A stretch of 64,000 bases of DNA from CAVVEC01 sp963747105 (lineage in GTDB: Bacteria; Acidobacteriota; Terriglobia; Terriglobales; Acidobacteriaceae), in contig CAVVEC010000006.1 in the NCBI GenBank assembly GCA_963747105.1, forward strand, positions 186,001-250,000, in the 5' to 3' direction. Position numbers and translations under genes: made by a program. The notes under the pieces are model-generated. The model made no database searches, was not told where the DNA came from, and saw nothing but the letters and a program-made list of their open reading frames with translations. This document shows, piece by piece, positions 55,540 through 63,231 of the stretch (position 1 is its first letter; each line of letters begins with the position of its first letter).

Positions 55540-56352
55540 TCAGGAGACTTTTTCGGGAGTTTCGGCGCTGGCCAGCGGCGTGGCGGCTGCGGCGCCATTG
55601 GCGGGCGAAGCTGGGACCGCGGTGGGCGGCTTGGCAGGGCGTTTCGAGCACCCGGTTGTTCAGGCAAAACAGCGCCAATTCCAAGCGGTCGGCGACGCCC
55701 AGCTTGTCATATACTTTGCGCAGATAATTCTTGACTACCTGCTCCGTCGTGCCGACGCGCACGGCAATTTCCTTGTTCTTCATGCCCTGGGTCACGCAGG
55801 AAACAATCAGCGATTCTTTGGGCGTGAGCTGTACTTTGGGACGAGATGATCCCGGGCGCGGGCCTCTGGGTGCGATAAGCCTCCATCACCCACTGAATTC
55901 CGCGGCTGTCCAGCCAGGGTTCGCCCTTGGATACTTTGCGCAGGCAATCCACCAGCAACTCCGGCTCGACTTCCCGCGATACAATGGCATGCGCGCCGCG
56001 GCGGAACAGTTCCAGCGTGAGTTCTTCTTCGGGCTCTGCGGTGACCACGACTAGCGCGAAGGGCTGGATTCTGCCGCAGCAGATCGGAAACCGCTTCCAC
56101 CGGATTCGGTGCCAGGGCCGCTTCAAACAGCATCATGTCGGCGGAAAATTTCTTGGCGGCGGAAAAAGTTTGCGACAAGGTTTCGGCCTGGCCTACGACT
56201 CGAACATCATCTTCCAGAGCAAAAATCTTGCGCAGTCCGGCGCGGAAGATGGCCTGGGTGTCGGCCACGATTACGCGGATGAATTGACCGTTGACCTCGC
56301 CTTCCGGCGGCTGCCCGACATTTTCTTGCGCTTGAACTGGAATGCTTGCCAT
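55540..56352 (-). CDS. LuxR/NarL-type response regulator, frameshifted
   Basis: Receiver (FIRVIVADTQAIFRAGLRKIFALEDDVRVVGQAE; ADMMLFEAALAPN where the phospho-Asp position is Glu; VVVTAEPEEELTLELFRRGAHAIVSREVEPELLVDCL) followed by a LuxR HTH (TQGMKNKEIAVRVGTTEQVVKNYLRKVYDKLGVADRLELALFCL). The Glu at the usual Asp site suggests phosphorylation-independent activity. Breaks near 56065, 55850 and 55645. After the last one the tail is an Ala/Pro-rich stretch (AKPPTAVPASPANG) ending at 55540. Confidence 0.8.
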
Positions 56353-56367
56353 GAGTGTCCTCGCCGC

Positions 56368-56805
56368 TCAGTGGCGATCAAAACGATACTCATCAATGAC
56401 CACGCCCACTCCGTGCCGGCCGGCTTCTTCAAAATTGCGCACCACGCGGCCTTTGCAATCCAGCCGCACATCCGCCTCCGCTCCCACGATATCGGCAGGC
56501 AGCGAGATCGTGAAGTCTACCATCGATCCCACCGGCATGTCCGCATCCACCACCTGAAACAGCACGCCGTTGGCGGAGATATTCTGCGGTCTCGGTACGG
56601 CTCTCGCCGGCTTCGGATTTCAGCGAGATCGGCAACTTGATGGGAAAACGCGGCGCACTCTGCATTTCCGTATAGCGCCTGCGCGCTGCTTCTTCCCCTC
56701 GGCCGTACCTGGCTCGGCGGATCGTGAGCCGCAGGAGACGCGGTTTCTTTCTGCGCGAGACGGTCCCGAATTCTGGTTCTCCTTAGAAGGGCCAGTATTG
56801 GACAT
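56368..56805 (-). CDS. PilZ domain protein, frameshifted
   Basis: About 140 residues. RRRYTEMQSAPRFPIKLPISLKSEAGESRTETQNISANGVLFQVVDADMPVGSMVDFTISLPADIVGAEADVRLDCKGRVVRNFEEAGRHGVGVVIDEY is a PilZ layout; PilZ usually binds cyclic di-GMP through an RxxxR and a D/NxSxxG motif. Here NISANGV gives the second, and the first may be RRRYTEM. Frame breaks near 56690 and 56575 split it. Stop lies 16 bases before the LuxR gene, so the two are one unit. Confidence 0.75.
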
Positions 56806-56994
56806 CACGCCCGCAGATTACACCCCGGAATCTGAGGCGAAAGTTACCGAAGTCATGGAACTGGTAGTCGTAAATTCTTAAGGGTCATGGACTTGCGGGG
56901 AGAGGACGCGGGTGTTCATCGGTCACAGAGCAGTGACTGCCGAGCAGAGAGTATTCAGCATTCAGCACTCAGCCAAATGAAAGGGTTAGCAAAC

Positions 56995-57363
56995 ATGAAA
57001 AACTTCAGAGACCTGCAAGTATGGCAAAAGGCGCATTCGTTGACGCTGTCTTCTTACAAAGCTACCGACGCATTCCCGAAGAACGAAATGTACGGATTAA
57101 CGATCCAGATCCGCGGGTGTGCTGCGTCAATTGCCGCCAATATCGCGGAAGGTTGCGGCAAACGTGGCAACGGCGAGTTTCAGCGCTTCTTGAATATCGC
57201 GTGCGGGTCGGCAAGTGAGCTTGAGTATCACTTTTTGCTCGCGCGGGATCTTGCCTTTCTGAGCGATCTAGATTACCAAAAGCTAAATCATGGTGTGGTT
57301 GAAGTGAAGCGAATGCTGGCATCGTTGGCCCGCAAGGTGGAGGCCGAGCGCCTCGCAGGCTGA
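56995..57363 (+). CDS. Four-helix-bundle protein (23S rRNA IVS-type family)
   Basis: 122 residues from ATG 56995 (MKNFRDLQVWQKAHSLTLSSYKATDAFPKNEMYGLTIQIRGCAASIAANIAEGCGK). Matches the family named after proteins encoded in 23S rRNA intervening sequences, which form pentameric four-helix bundles and often sit among repeats or retroelements. Role unknown. The 5' flank contains the recurring word CAGCATTCAGCACTCAGC. Confidence 0.85.
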   Translation: MKNFRDLQVWQKAHSLTLSSYKATDAFPKNEMYGLTIQIRGCAASIAANIAEGCGKRGNGEFQRFLNIACGSASELEYHFLLARDLAFLSDLDYQKLNHGVVEVKRMLASLARKVEAERLAG

Positions 57364-57393
57364 GTGCTGAATGCTAACTGCTGAATGCTGCTT

Positions 57394-58776
57394 CTAGAAC
57401 TTCGTGACTTCCGTAAAATTAAAGTCCCGCACCTTCATCGCTGGCACCACCATGTCAAACGATTCTTCGCCGCTGGCGCGGACTAGAGTTCCCATAGCTT
57501 CGACGTTTGACAGCATGTGGATCAGGCTCTGGTTGAAGCGGAAATTGCGCACGCCGTAACGAATCTTGCCCTTCTCCACGTAGAAAGTGCCGTCGCGGGT
57601 CATGCCGGTGAGAATTTTCTCGTAGGGATCGACTTCGCGGATGTACCAGAGCCGCGTCACCAGCACGCCGTGTTCGGTCGAGGCGACCATCTGATCCACG
57701 GTTTTCGGCTCTGGCGTCGCGCCAAACACAATATTCATGGGCGCTTCCCCCACTTCGTTGGGAAGGGGAAATCCGTGCCCGGTAGGCTCGATGAGTCCGA
57801 CTTTGTCTCTATGCTCTGAGTGCTTCATCTTTTCGGCGGTCGCCCGGGCATAGACCAACCGCTTGACCACACCGTTCTCGACCAGTTGCAGTTTCTGGCG
57901 GGGTCCGCCTTCTCCGTCGAATGAGACACCGGATTGCAGGGGATGAGCGACGTCGTCCCAAATATTAATGTTGTCGCCGAACAATCGGGTGCCGACGCGA
58001 TTGTTCAAGAACGACCGCTGATCGAGCACGGCCAGACCGCCAAAGTCAAAAAACATGAAGCCGACGATATCGAGCACTGCCGCCGGTTCCAGAATGACTG
58101 TGTACCTCCCAGGTGGAATTTCCTGCGGACCAACCGATTCGATTGCCTTGCGGGCTGCGATTTCCGCCAGCGTGACCGCGTCGAGATTAGCCACGTTGGG
58201 CGAATTGGCCTTTTGCCAGCCCGAGGAATCCGCCGCCAGCATAGTGATCGAGATTTCCGACGAACGTTTGTGTGTGCCAGTCCGTCAAGCCGCGAGAGTT
58301 GAAGATTCCCTCGATAGACTCTGAGTTTGCGAAAATGCCCGCCGTAGTGAGCTTATGCTTCTCGGCGATCGAAACAATCTTCTTCACCGTTTCCGCGCGC
58401 TCTTGAGGTGTGATGGCCGCCGATTCAGGGAAATGACGCTGGGGGATCCGTTCGCGGGCGGGGCGCTCGCGCCACACGAGGCCGGCATGGGAAGCAGGTC
58501 GGGATCAGGCTGCTGAACCTTGGCCAGGCTCTCCGATGCCTGCACCACTCGCTTCAGGCTGTCATCGTCGAGCTTATTGGTGGTGGCTCGGGCCGTGCGC
58601 TGGCCGATTGCCGTGCGCACGGAGACGACGTAGTTTTCTTCAGCAACGTTCTGGTGGATCGTGTTGTTGGCGAAACGCGTGAGCGCGCTCTTGCCGCCAT
58701 AGAAGAGAACCTCGACCTCGTCGGCGGAGGAATGCTTCTGGATGCGTTCGAAGATGCTTGGCGGCTTTATCTCGAT
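57394..58776 (-). CDS. tldE: TldE/PmbA-type metalloprotease subunit, frameshifted
   Basis: TldE partners TldD; the pair removes leader peptides or degrades unfolded peptides (microcin maturation, CcdA). The C-terminal 280 residues are intact (PPGRYTVILEPAAVLDIVGFMFFDFGG, GVSFDGEGGPRQKLQLVENGVVKRLVYARATAEK, WYIREVDPYEKILTGMTRDGTFYVEKGKIRYGVRNFRFNQSLI). The N-terminal part is split by breaks near 58470 and 58240. No usual start codon is visible after the in-frame TAG at 58777, so the beginning is uncertain. TldD lies upstream, same strand. Confidence 0.88.
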
Positions 58777-58857
58777 CTAGCATTCAGCACTTAGTACTTG
58801 GGACTTGACCATGAAAGCTGCGCGTCGGACCGCGGAGTAACGACGCTGGGCAAAGGG

Positions 58858-60330
58858 CTAACCGTTCGCACCCTTATACGCACTTCCCACCTTCACGCTT
58901 CGAAACCTCGCCGGACTCGCTCCGTGCCCAGTTCCCATGAGTTGCTGCGGCTGGCCTTTGCCGCAATGCGGAGTTCCCCAGACCACCCACTCGTCGCGCG
59001 AGCAGATTGCATCCATCGCGTTCCAGAATTCCGTTGTGATTCCGGAATACGACGGATTCTTCAGCATGCGGGTGCGCTTACCGTTCTTCATCTCCCAACC
59101 GACCTCGCAACCGAACTGGAAGTTGTAGCGTTTGTCGTCAATTGACCAGGAGCGGTTCGTCTCCATGTAGATGCCATCGGCCGTGTCCGCAATCAGTTGC
59201 TCACGTGTCAGCGGTTTCTCGCCAGGCAGAATGCTGACGTTGGTCATGCGGATAATCGGCAAGCGGTTCCAGCCCTCGGCGCGCAAGGTTCCTCCGGATC
59301 GGTCCAGGCCAATCGTTGGCGCAGTTTCGCGCGAACTCAGATATCCCGTGAACAGGCCGTTCGTGATGATGGGCGTGCACTGCGCCGGCACGCCTTCTTC
59401 GTCGAACCCGAATGTTCCCAGTCCAGGCCCGTGCTCCTGGCGAGCGTCGGCGACAACGTTGACCAGATCGCTGCCATAACGCAGCCTGCGCAATTTGTCG
59501 AGCGTAAGAAATGACGTTCCGGCAAAGTTGGCTTCCATGCCCAGCACGCGGTCGAGTTCAATGGGATGTCCCACCGACTCGTGGATCTGCAACCCGAGTT
59601 GCGAGCCATCCAGGATAATGTTGAACACGCCCTCCGGACACTGCTCGGCCTTGAGCAGCGCCACCGCCTCTTCGCCCACGCGGCGGGCGTTTTCGAGCAA
59701 CTTGAGTTCGTGGATGAGCTCGTATCCCTTGTTCTGCCACTGCCCGCCGAAAGAATTCGGATACGAACGCTTCTGAATCTCGCTCCCGGCGAAGGCGTGG
59801 GCCGCGTAACCAACTCCGGTCGTAAATTTCGTCTGATGAATGTTCGCGCCTTCGGAAGATACAAACCACTGCTCCTCGCGCCGGAAATTCATGTTGGTTT
59901 CGGCCAGGGTGACGCCGGCGACTGAGCGCAGTTCAGAGTCGATCTTCAGCAGCAGTTCAAGATTTTGCTCAACCGAGGTTGTGAACGGATCGATCTGAAT
60001 CGGAGTGGTCCATTCGGCCGTGACCGACTTCTCCGGAGCAAGCTGAATGTCGTGCTGCTTCACCCGCGAGGATGCTTTGGCAATATCTACGGCGCGCGCA
60101 GCCGTGGCCTCTACGGCGGCCCGAGTCAGATTATCCGACGCGGCGAAACCCCAGGCGCCGTCTGCAATGACACGAATGCCGATGCCGAAGGATTCTGAAT
60201 CCGAAGCGCCGCCGACTTTGCCATTCTTGGTGGAAAGCGCGCGGCTGCGATCATCGGCAATGCGCGCGTCGGCGTAGGAGGTGCCGCGAAGCGCGGCGAT
60301 GTTCAGGGCCCAGGCGGCGAGGTCATTCAT
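58858..60330 (-). CDS. tldD: TldD-type zinc metalloprotease subunit
   Basis: 490 residues, intact. Active site LQIHESVGHPIELDRVLGMEANFAGTSF (HExxxH form of TldD) with the downstream Cys-containing CEVGWEMKNGKRTRMLKNPSYSGITTEFW. It forms a heterodimer with TldE, encoded next on the same strand with an 81-base gap. The pair cleaves peptide leaders and small unfolded peptides. Given the putative RiPP cassette 17 kb away, a processing role is possible but not shown. Confidence 0.93.
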   Translation of the reverse strand: MNDLAAWALNIAALRGTSYADARIADDRSRALSTKNGKVGGASDSESFGIGIRVIADGAWGFAASDNLTRAAVEATAARAVDIAKASSRVKQHDIQLAPEKSVTAEWTTPIQIDPFTTSVEQNLELLLKIDSELRSVAGVTLAETNMNFRREEQWFVSSEGANIHQTKFTTGVGYAAHAFAGSEIQKRSYPNSFGGQWQNKGYELIHELKLLENARRVGEEAVALLKAEQCPEGVFNIILDGSQLGLQIHESVGHPIELDRVLGMEANFAGTSFLTLDKLRRLRYGSDLVNVVADARQEHGPGLGTFGFDEEGVPAQCTPIITNGLFTGYLSSRETAPTIGLDRSGGTLRAEGWNRLPIIRMTNVSILPGEKPLTREQLIADTADGIYMETNRSWSIDDKRYNFQFGCEVGWEMKNGKRTRMLKNPSYSGITTEFWNAMDAICSRDEWVVWGTPHCGKGQPQQLMGTGHGASPARFRSVKVGSAYKGANG

Positions 60331-60394
60331 GGCGGAGATTCAAATCTACCACAGAGGAAGCGGAGCAAGCCGTCGTCGAGGGGCGCAATGCATA

Positions 60395-60447
60395 GATCCT
60401 TCGTCGGGAGCCTTCGCAAAGCGAAGGCTCCGCTTCCTCAGGATGAC
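60395..60447 (-). repeat. REP-like element (GTCATCCTGAG family), copy 5
   Basis: Plus strand reads GATCCTTCGTCGGGAGC, then stem GAGCCTTCGC/GCGAAGGCTC, then CTCAGGATGAC. Almost identical ends to copy 7 at 60877. Confidence 0.8.
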
Positions 60448-60492
60448 AGTAGTCGTCTTGTTCATTTGTCACTTACACCTCTAGGTAGCGCT

Positions 60493-60549
60493 GTCATCCT
60501 GAGGGCGGTCTTCCGTTTGCGAAAGCAAGCGGAAGACAACCGAAGGATC
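60493..60549 (+). repeat. REP-like element, copy 6, ending at the GIY-YIG start codon
   Basis: Starts GTCATCCTGAGGGCGG, internal stem CTTCCGTTTGC/GCAAGCGGAAG, ends CCGAAGGATC. The ATG of the GIY-YIG gene begins one base after it (60551). Confidence 0.8.
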
Positions 60550-60550
60550 T

Positions 60551-60877
60551 ATGCATTCCTCGCCCAAGTTCTACTACGTTTATATTCTGACCAACCGGTC
60601 GAAGACGCTCTATACGGGCGTTACGAGCAGCTTGGAAAACCGCGTCTTTGACCACAAGCACCATACGCGGCCGGGATTCACTTCCAGGTACAAAGTGGAT
60701 CGACTGGTGTACTTCGAGCGCTTCGGCGATGTGCACGCGGCCATCGCGCGCGAGAAACAACTCAAGGGACTCCTGCGGATCAAGAAAATGGCATTAATCG
60801 TTTCGATGAATCCCGAATGGAAGGACTTGAGCGCGGGCTGGTACGAGCGACACCAGTTTCAGCCGGAAAAAGCATAG
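60551..60877 (+). CDS. GIY-YIG nuclease family protein
   Basis: 108 residues. GIY-YIG motif YYVYILTNRSKTLYTGVTSSLENRVFDHK, conserved Arg in LENR, later FTSRYKVDRLVYFERF and AIAREKQLKGLLRIKKMALI with the catalytic Glu. Matches the small YhbQ/UPF0213-type single-domain nucleases. No leader with a ribosome site: the sequence right before the ATG is a palindromic repeat, and the stop codon TAG overlaps the start of another copy. The gene and repeats may be one element. Confidence 0.85.
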   Translation: MHSSPKFYYVYILTNRSKTLYTGVTSSLENRVFDHKHHTRPGFTSRYKVDRLVYFERFGDVHAAIAREKQLKGLLRIKKMALIVSMNPEWKDLSAGWYERHQFQPEKA

Positions 60878-60929
60878 ATCCTTCGTCGGGAGCCTTCGCT
60901 CCGCGAAGGCTCCTCTTCCTCAGGATGAC
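60877..60929 (-). repeat. REP-like element, copy 7, overlapping the GIY-YIG stop
   Basis: Plus strand GATCCTTCGTCGGGAGC, stem GAGCCTTCGC/GCGAAGGCTC, then CTCAGGATGAC. Differs from copy 5 mainly in the loop (TCC versus AAA). Confidence 0.8.
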
Positions 60930-61050
60930 ACCGAATGCTCACATGCCCCTGTGACCTTCCTCACAGACCCCGGCCCATGCCTGGGGCTTCAATAGACGGT
61001 TGGGCAAATCATGCGCGCGGCGGAGGACTCCATCGGCGAGGAGAGCATTC

Positions 61051-62193
61051 ATGAGCACTCTGGTATTGGACAAGAAAGCCGATCTGGCTGGCCCCGGCAT
61101 CGGCGACTATAAGGAATTAGAAAAGATTCTGCCGAAAGACTACCACTCCCTGCTGACCCCGAAGGAGACGCAGCAGGCCATCTTCCACGTGAAGCGCTAC
61201 ATCGAAGACAACCTGTGCCGGGAACTCAATCTGATGATGGTCGAAGTTCCGCTCATCGTCGACGTGGAAAGCGGCGTCAACGACATGCTGGATCGCGACG
61301 GCTCGCGTACCCCGATCCAGTTCCACATCTCGAACGATCGCAACCTGCACCCGATTGATGCGCAAGTCGTGCAGGCGGCTACCAAGTGGAAACGCGTCGC
61401 GCTGAAACAATTTGATTGCAAGCTCGGCGAGGGCATTTGCACCGACATGCGCGCCGTCCGCAAGGACTATTTCCTCGACCACGACCATTCCGCTTATGTG
61501 GACCAGTGGGATTGGGAGCGCGTAATCACCGCCGAGCAGCGCAATCTGGACTTTCTGAAGGCGATTGTCAGCAAAATCTGGAAAGTGCTGGTCGGAGCGG
61601 AGAAGTTTGCCCAATCCATGTTCCCGCAGCTAAAAGATTTTCGCTATCCCGATCTGCCCGAGGAGTTGAAGTTCCTGCACGCGGAAGAGCTTCTCGACAT
61701 GTATCCCGACCTGCCGCGCAAGCAGCGCGAGACCGAGGTGCTGCAGAAATATCCGGCGATTTTCATCATCGGAATTGGCTGGCCGCTGAAGGATGGTTAT
61801 CCGCACGAGATGCGCGCCGCCGACTACGACGATTGGGTCACCGATACCCACGACCAGACCAGCAAAGACACGCATGGACTGAATGGCGACATCCTGGTGT
61901 GGAACCACGTGACCAAGCGCCGTCATGAGCTGACATCGATGGGTGTTCGCGTGACTGCGGAAACGCTGAAAAAGCAATTGCAGCTATCGAACCAGCTCGA
62001 CTTCATGAAGTTGCCCTATCACCAGGCAATTCTGAACAACCAGATTCCGCTTTCGATCGGCGGTGGAATCGGGCAGTCACGGACGTTGATGATGTTGCTG
62101 CGCAAGGCGCACTTAGGCGAAGTCAGCGTCACCGTGTGGCCGAAGATCCTGAAAGAGATGTGCGCCCGGAAGAATGTTTTTGTGCTGGAGTAG
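61051..62193 (+). CDS. asnA: Aspartate-ammonia ligase (asparagine synthetase A)
   Basis: 380 residues, class II aminoacyl-tRNA-synthetase-like fold, converts Asp + NH3 + ATP to Asn. Conserved parts: FHVKRYIEDNLCRELNLMMVEVPLIVDVESGVNDMLDRDGSRTPIQFHIS, LHPIDAQVVQAATKWKRVALKQF, GICTDMRAVRKDYFLDHDHSAYVDQWDWERVI, GDILVWNHVTKRRHELTSMGVRV and IGGGIGQSRTLMMLLRKAHLGEV. Start at 61051 with GAGGAG upstream. Single gene with its own terminator at 62226-62266. Confidence 0.95.
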   Translation: MSTLVLDKKADLAGPGIGDYKELEKILPKDYHSLLTPKETQQAIFHVKRYIEDNLCRELNLMMVEVPLIVDVESGVNDMLDRDGSRTPIQFHISNDRNLHPIDAQVVQAATKWKRVALKQFDCKLGEGICTDMRAVRKDYFLDHDHSAYVDQWDWERVITAEQRNLDFLKAIVSKIWKVLVGAEKFAQSMFPQLKDFRYPDLPEELKFLHAEELLDMYPDLPRKQRETEVLQKYPAIFIIGIGWPLKDGYPHEMRAADYDDWVTDTHDQTSKDTHGLNGDILVWNHVTKRRHELTSMGVRVTAETLKKQLQLSNQLDFMKLPYHQAILNNQIPLSIGGGIGQSRTLMMLLRKAHLGEVSVTVWPKILKEMCARKNVFVLE

Positions 62194-62225
62194 TCAGGAG
62201 TCGGTAGTCAGGGTTCAGCGGGCGC

Positions 62226-62266
62226 CCCATCCTTTGCGCGTCCTTCGCGCAAAGGGTGGGATTTTT
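62226..62266 (+). terminator. Rho-independent terminator of asnA
   Basis: 15-base stem with one G-T pair (CCCATCCTTTGCGCG against CGCGCAAAGGGTGGG) and a 5-base loop, followed by A and five T, 33 bases past the asnA stop. Confidence 0.8.
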
Positions 62267-62279
62267 GCTACGTAGCTCT

Positions 62280-62306
62280 GTCATCCCGAGCGTAGTCGAG
62301 GGATCT
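62280..62306 (+). repeat. Short relic of the GTCATCCTGAG repeat family
   Basis: GTCATCCCGAGCGTAGTCGAGGGATCT keeps both family ends with no internal palindrome. Confidence 0.55.
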
Positions 62307-62405
62307 GCTGTTTGGGTGCGCAGGCCTCGCGATGTAGGCGCGAGCGTCCTCGCTCGTGTACTTAGTCCCCCTTGCGTTGGCATCCAACCCCACCAGGTAG
62401 AACAC

Positions 62406-62434
62406 TTGACATCCCTTCTGGTTTCAGCTAGGAT
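62406..62434 (+). promoter_or_regulatory. Sigma-70 promoter of the TumE/TumA-type pair
   Basis: TTGACA (62406-62411), 17-base spacer, TAGGAT (62429-62434), about 25 bases before the GTG start at 62465. Confidence 0.6.
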
Positions 62435-62464
62435 ATCATTTGTCGTACCTGCCCGGCGGACATC

Positions 62465-62815
62465 GTGAGCAGAAAACGGGCAAAGAAAGCCGTCAAGCGG
62501 GAAAAAAGAGTTGATGAGACGCTCCATCTCTCCGGCCAAAGACGAGGTGCAGTGCTGAAAGAAGAAGTCTGGTTTGAGCAAGGTCGGGTGGTGAAGTACG
62601 GCCTGGCATACATTAATCCTCGGATTTGTGCTGTCGACAATGGCCGTGTTCTTGGCTATGACAACACTCATCAGTATCACCACCGGCATTTTAGGGGAAG
62701 CGCGGAGCAGATTGAGTTTCACGGCTACGCGGCCCTGGTTACAAGGTTCGAACGAGAACTATACGAACTCTGGAAGGCGGAAGATGAACAGAAAGACGAA
62801 AATCCGCATCAGTAA
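62465..62815 (+). CDS. TumE-family (DUF6516) toxin-like protein
   Basis: 116 residues from a GTG start preceded by GGCGGA. The core GLAYINPRICAVDNGRVLGYDNTHQYHHRHFRGSAEQIEFHGYAALVTRFERELYELW is the DUF6516/TumE toxin pattern with an N-terminal basic extension (MSRKRAKKAVKREKR). It overlaps the antitoxin-like HTH gene by 32 bases, as in many toxin-antitoxin operons. Mode of toxicity not known. Confidence 0.78.
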   Translation: MSRKRAKKAVKREKRVDETLHLSGQRRGAVLKEEVWFEQGRVVKYGLAYINPRICAVDNGRVLGYDNTHQYHHRHFRGSAEQIEFHGYAALVTRFERELYELWKAEDEQKDENPHQ

Positions 62816-63164
62816 CGACGGCGTCGAAGGGTTTTTCGACCGTGCCCGGGAGCATGCGCGAAAGTTGGATCGCAGCGAGGAACTCGCGCCGGAGATGACG
62901 ATCTCCTTTGAGAACGCCAGTGACATGATGAGGATACTTTCTCCCCAGCGGGTTCGCGTCTTGCATGTTGTCCGGCAGGGAGCCGCGCCGGTTTCCGCGC
63001 TGGCGAGCGGCCTGAAGCGCGACACACGGGCGGTCAGCCGTGACATCGACTTGTTGGAACAGGTGGGATTGCTGCGCACCTGGTACCAGGCAAACCCCGG
63101 ACATGGCAAACGAAGGATCGTCGAGCCTTGTGCCGCAAAGTTCCAGTTCGTCGCGACCGTTTAG
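62784..63164 (+). CDS. TumA-type HTH antitoxin-like protein
   Basis: 126 residues from ATG 62784. MarR/ArsR-like winged helix: ILSPQRVRVLHVVRQGAAPVSALASGLKRDTRAVSRDIDLLEQVGLLRTWYQANPGHGKRRIVEPCA. Such HTH proteins are the partner of TumE toxins and repress the operon. Start has GGCGGAAG upstream inside the toxin gene. Confidence 0.78.
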   Translation: MNRKTKIRISNDGVEGFFDRAREHARKLDRSEELAPEMTISFENASDMMRILSPQRVRVLHVVRQGAAPVSALASGLKRDTRAVSRDIDLLEQVGLLRTWYQANPGHGKRRIVEPCAAKFQFVATV

Positions 63165-63176
63165 TCCAAGCAAAAC

Positions 63177-63196
63177 GGGGCGGCTTGCGCCGCCCC
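63177..63196. terminator. Bidirectional hairpin between TumA-like gene and ahcY
   Basis: GGGGCGGC/GCCGCCCC stem with a TTGC loop between two converging genes; four T follow on the minus strand. Confidence 0.7.
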
Positions 63197-63231
63197 TGAA
63201 TTCCTAGCTACTAACTATCAGCCCCTAGCTA

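Noticed and set aside
60551..60877. GIY-YIG gene as a homing endonuclease in an intron
   Set aside because: No interrupted host gene on either side and no intron structure; the flanks are short palindromic repeats.
60395..60929. CRISPR array from repeated units at 60.4-60.9 kb
   Set aside because: Only three units, in mixed orientation, with a gene between two of them, unequal spacing, and no cas genes.
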